From the NCBI GenBank assembly GCA_036351115.1, contig JAZBOL010000002.1:1-22352 (forward strand): a stretch of 22,352 nt of DNA, in the 5' to 3' direction. A program made the translations under genes and the position numbers. Every line of letters starts with the position of its first letter. Position 1 is the first letter of the stretch. The notes under the pieces were generated by a model. That model searched no databases, had not been told where the DNA came from, and saw only the letters and a program-made list of their open reading frames with translations. Shown one piece after another: positions 21,104 to 22,352 of the stretch. This stretch comes from Marinihelvus sp036351115 (GTDB lineage Bacteria > Pseudomonadota > Gammaproteobacteria > Xanthomonadales > SZUA-36).

Positions 21104-22352
21104 CTAGCGGCCGCTCACGCCGCCGTAGGCCACGCCGGCCAGGGCGCTGACGTCCTGCTTGAAGGAGGTCAGGTCGTCGACCTGGAAGCCCGACAGGTGG
21201 CGGTGCCCTGCCGCCCGGGCCAGCACCGACATGAGCTCGACGGAAGACCGGAAGAAGCGCGCCAGGCGCTCGGCAGCCTCGTCTTGCGGCAGGCGCTTGC
21301 GCAGCTCCGGCTTCATGGTGGCGATGCCCACGGGGCAGTTGTTCGTGTGGCAGGCCCGCATGCCCAGGCAGCCGATGGCCTGCAGGGCGGAGTTGCCCAC
21401 GGCAATGCCGTCCGCACCCAGGGCCAGGGCTTTCGCAAAATCCGCCGGCGTGCGCAGGCCGCCGGTGATGATCAGCGTGACGTCGCTCGCGTTGCTGCGG
21501 TCCAGGTGCCGCCGGGCCCGGGCAAGCGCGGGTATGGTCGGCACGGAAATGTGGTCGCGGAAGATCAGCGGCGCCGAACCCGTGCCGCCGCCACGGCCGT
21601 CGAGGATCACGTAGTCGACCCCGATCTCCAGCGCCGCGTCCAGGTCTTTTTCGATGTGCTGGGCCGACAGCTTGAAGCCCACGGGAATGCCGCCGGTGTG
21701 CTCGCGCACCTCCGCGGCGAAATCGCGGTAGGGCTCGATGCCGTCCCAGTCCGGAAAGCGTGCCGGAGAGATGGCGTCCTCGCCCGGCTCCAGCCCCCGC
21801 ACCTCGGCGATCTTCTCGTTGACTTTTTTACCCGGCAAATGCCCGCCGGTACCGGTCTTGGCGCCCTGCCCGCCCTTGAAGTGAAAAGCCTGGCAACGTT
21901 TCACCTTGTCCCAGGAAAAGCCGAAGCGGGCGGAGGCCAGCTCATAGAAGTAGCGGGAATTGGCTTCCTGCTCCTCCGGCAGCATGCCGCCCTCGCCGGA
22001 ACAGATGCCGGTGCCCGCCAGCTCGGCCCCCTTGGACAGGGCGACCTTGGCCTCCTGCGAGAGGGCGCCAAAGCTCATGTCCGTGACGAACAGGGGAATG
22101 TCCAGCTTCAGGGGCTTTTTGGCGCGCGGGCCGACGACCAGTTCCGTGCCGACGGCTTCCTCGTCCAGCAACGGAAGCCGGTGCAATTGCGCGGTGACAA
22201 ACTGCAGGTCGTCCCAGGTGGGCAACTCGCCCCGCGGCACGCCCCTGGCCGAGGAGGCGCCGTGCTTGCCGGTCTGGCTCAGCCCTTCCCCCGCCAGGCG
22301 CCGGATCAGGCCGACGTGCGGCTCGTCCTGGGTGCCGGTCGGGTCCTGGTAG
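21104..22352 (-). CDS. FMN-binding glutamate-synthase-like protein, 5' end outside the window
   Basis: The visible 415 codons encode the central part of a stand-alone GltS alpha-subunit-like FMN/Fe-S protein. The frame is open to the window edge: upstream of GTG 22240 the translation continues with TGKHG and GVPRGELP, so 22240 is not the start. Numbering from the first full codon at the edge, FVTDMSFGALS (about 88-98) lines the FMN site, GGQGAKTGTGG (about 160-170) matches the GltS conserved loop, GGLRTPADFAKALALGADG (about 297-315) binds FMN phosphate and C328-x5-C334-x4-C339 is the [3Fe-4S] set of glutamate synthase. The glutaminase domain is expected to be absent in this family, so the physiological reaction is uncertain. 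The missing N-terminal part is probably about 100 residues or more. Confidence 0.88.
   Translation of the reverse strand, partial: YQDPTGTQDEPHVGLIRRLAGEGLSQTGKHGASSARGVPRGELPTWDDLQFVTAQLHRLPLLDEEAVGTELVVGPRAKKPLKLDIPLFVTDMSFGALSQEAKVALSKGAELAGTGICSGEGGMLPEEQEANSRYFYELASARFGFSWDKVKRCQAFHFKGGQGAKTGTGGHLPGKKVNEKIAEVRGLEPGEDAISPARFPDWDGIEPYRDFAAEVREHTGGIPVGFKLSAQHIEKDLDAALEIGVDYVILDGRGGGTGSAPLIFRDHISVPTIPALARARRHLDRSNASDVTLIITGGLRTPADFAKALALGADGIAVGNSALQAIGCLGMRACHTNNCPVGIATMKPELRKRLPQDEAAERLARFFRSSVELMSVLARAAGHRHLSGFQVDDLTSFKQDVSALAGVAYGGVSGR

Noticed and set aside
1..22352. tRNA, rRNA, insertion sequence or prophage
   Set aside because: No cloverleaf-like element, rRNA segment, transposase, integrase or terminal inverted repeat was recognised on either strand by eye.

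Overview
The window is a gene-dense, high-GC stretch (roughly two thirds G+C by eye) of a bacterial chromosome, almost certainly a gammaproteobacterium. The evidence is housekeeping synteny: rsmD divergent from ftsY, coaD next to a YfhL-like ferredoxin, mutY followed by yggX, and a UbiB quinone-biosynthesis protein. A complete oleABCD cluster is typical of Xanthomonadales-like lineages and Shewanella; the base composition fits the former better. This placement is inference, since no rRNA or tRNA gene is present.

Layout. Positions 1-1717 hold a 12-bp tandem repeat and ubiB. Positions 1768-3895 hold an exported M61-like metallopeptidase, convergent and overlapping at its 3' end with a Sfp-type phosphopantetheinyl transferase. 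Positions 4113-8791 hold oleA, oleB, oleC and oleD in order on the + strand, the pathway that makes very-long-chain olefins by head-to-head condensation of two fatty acyl-CoAs. All expected catalytic residues are visible. A small kinase-fold gene (8829-9509, -) converges on oleD.

Positions 9604-16476 are rich in exported hydrolases: a metal-dependent amidohydrolase and a translationally coupled homologue that has lost the metal ligands, an M20D peptidase, a DUF6624 protein and a gamma-glutamyltransferase. The gamma-glutamyltransferase is the last gene of a tight coaD-fdx-ggt run on the - strand. Positions 16476-20435 are conserved housekeeping genes: ferredoxin, coaD, rsmD, then divergently ftsY-mutY-yggX. 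The right end has a DUF4287/DUF5655 protein and an FMN/Fe-S glutamate-synthase-like protein whose 5' end runs off the window.

No mobile element, CRISPR array, tRNA or rRNA was seen. The best-supported multi-gene system is the known olefin pathway. The less explained points are the phosphopantetheinyl transferase and kinase flanking it, the active/degenerate amidohydrolase pair, a recurrent '-10 box, six bases, ATG' geometry that predicts leaderless mRNAs, superposed divergent promoters, and two short tandem-repeat arrays. Promoter calls are by eye and tentative throughout.
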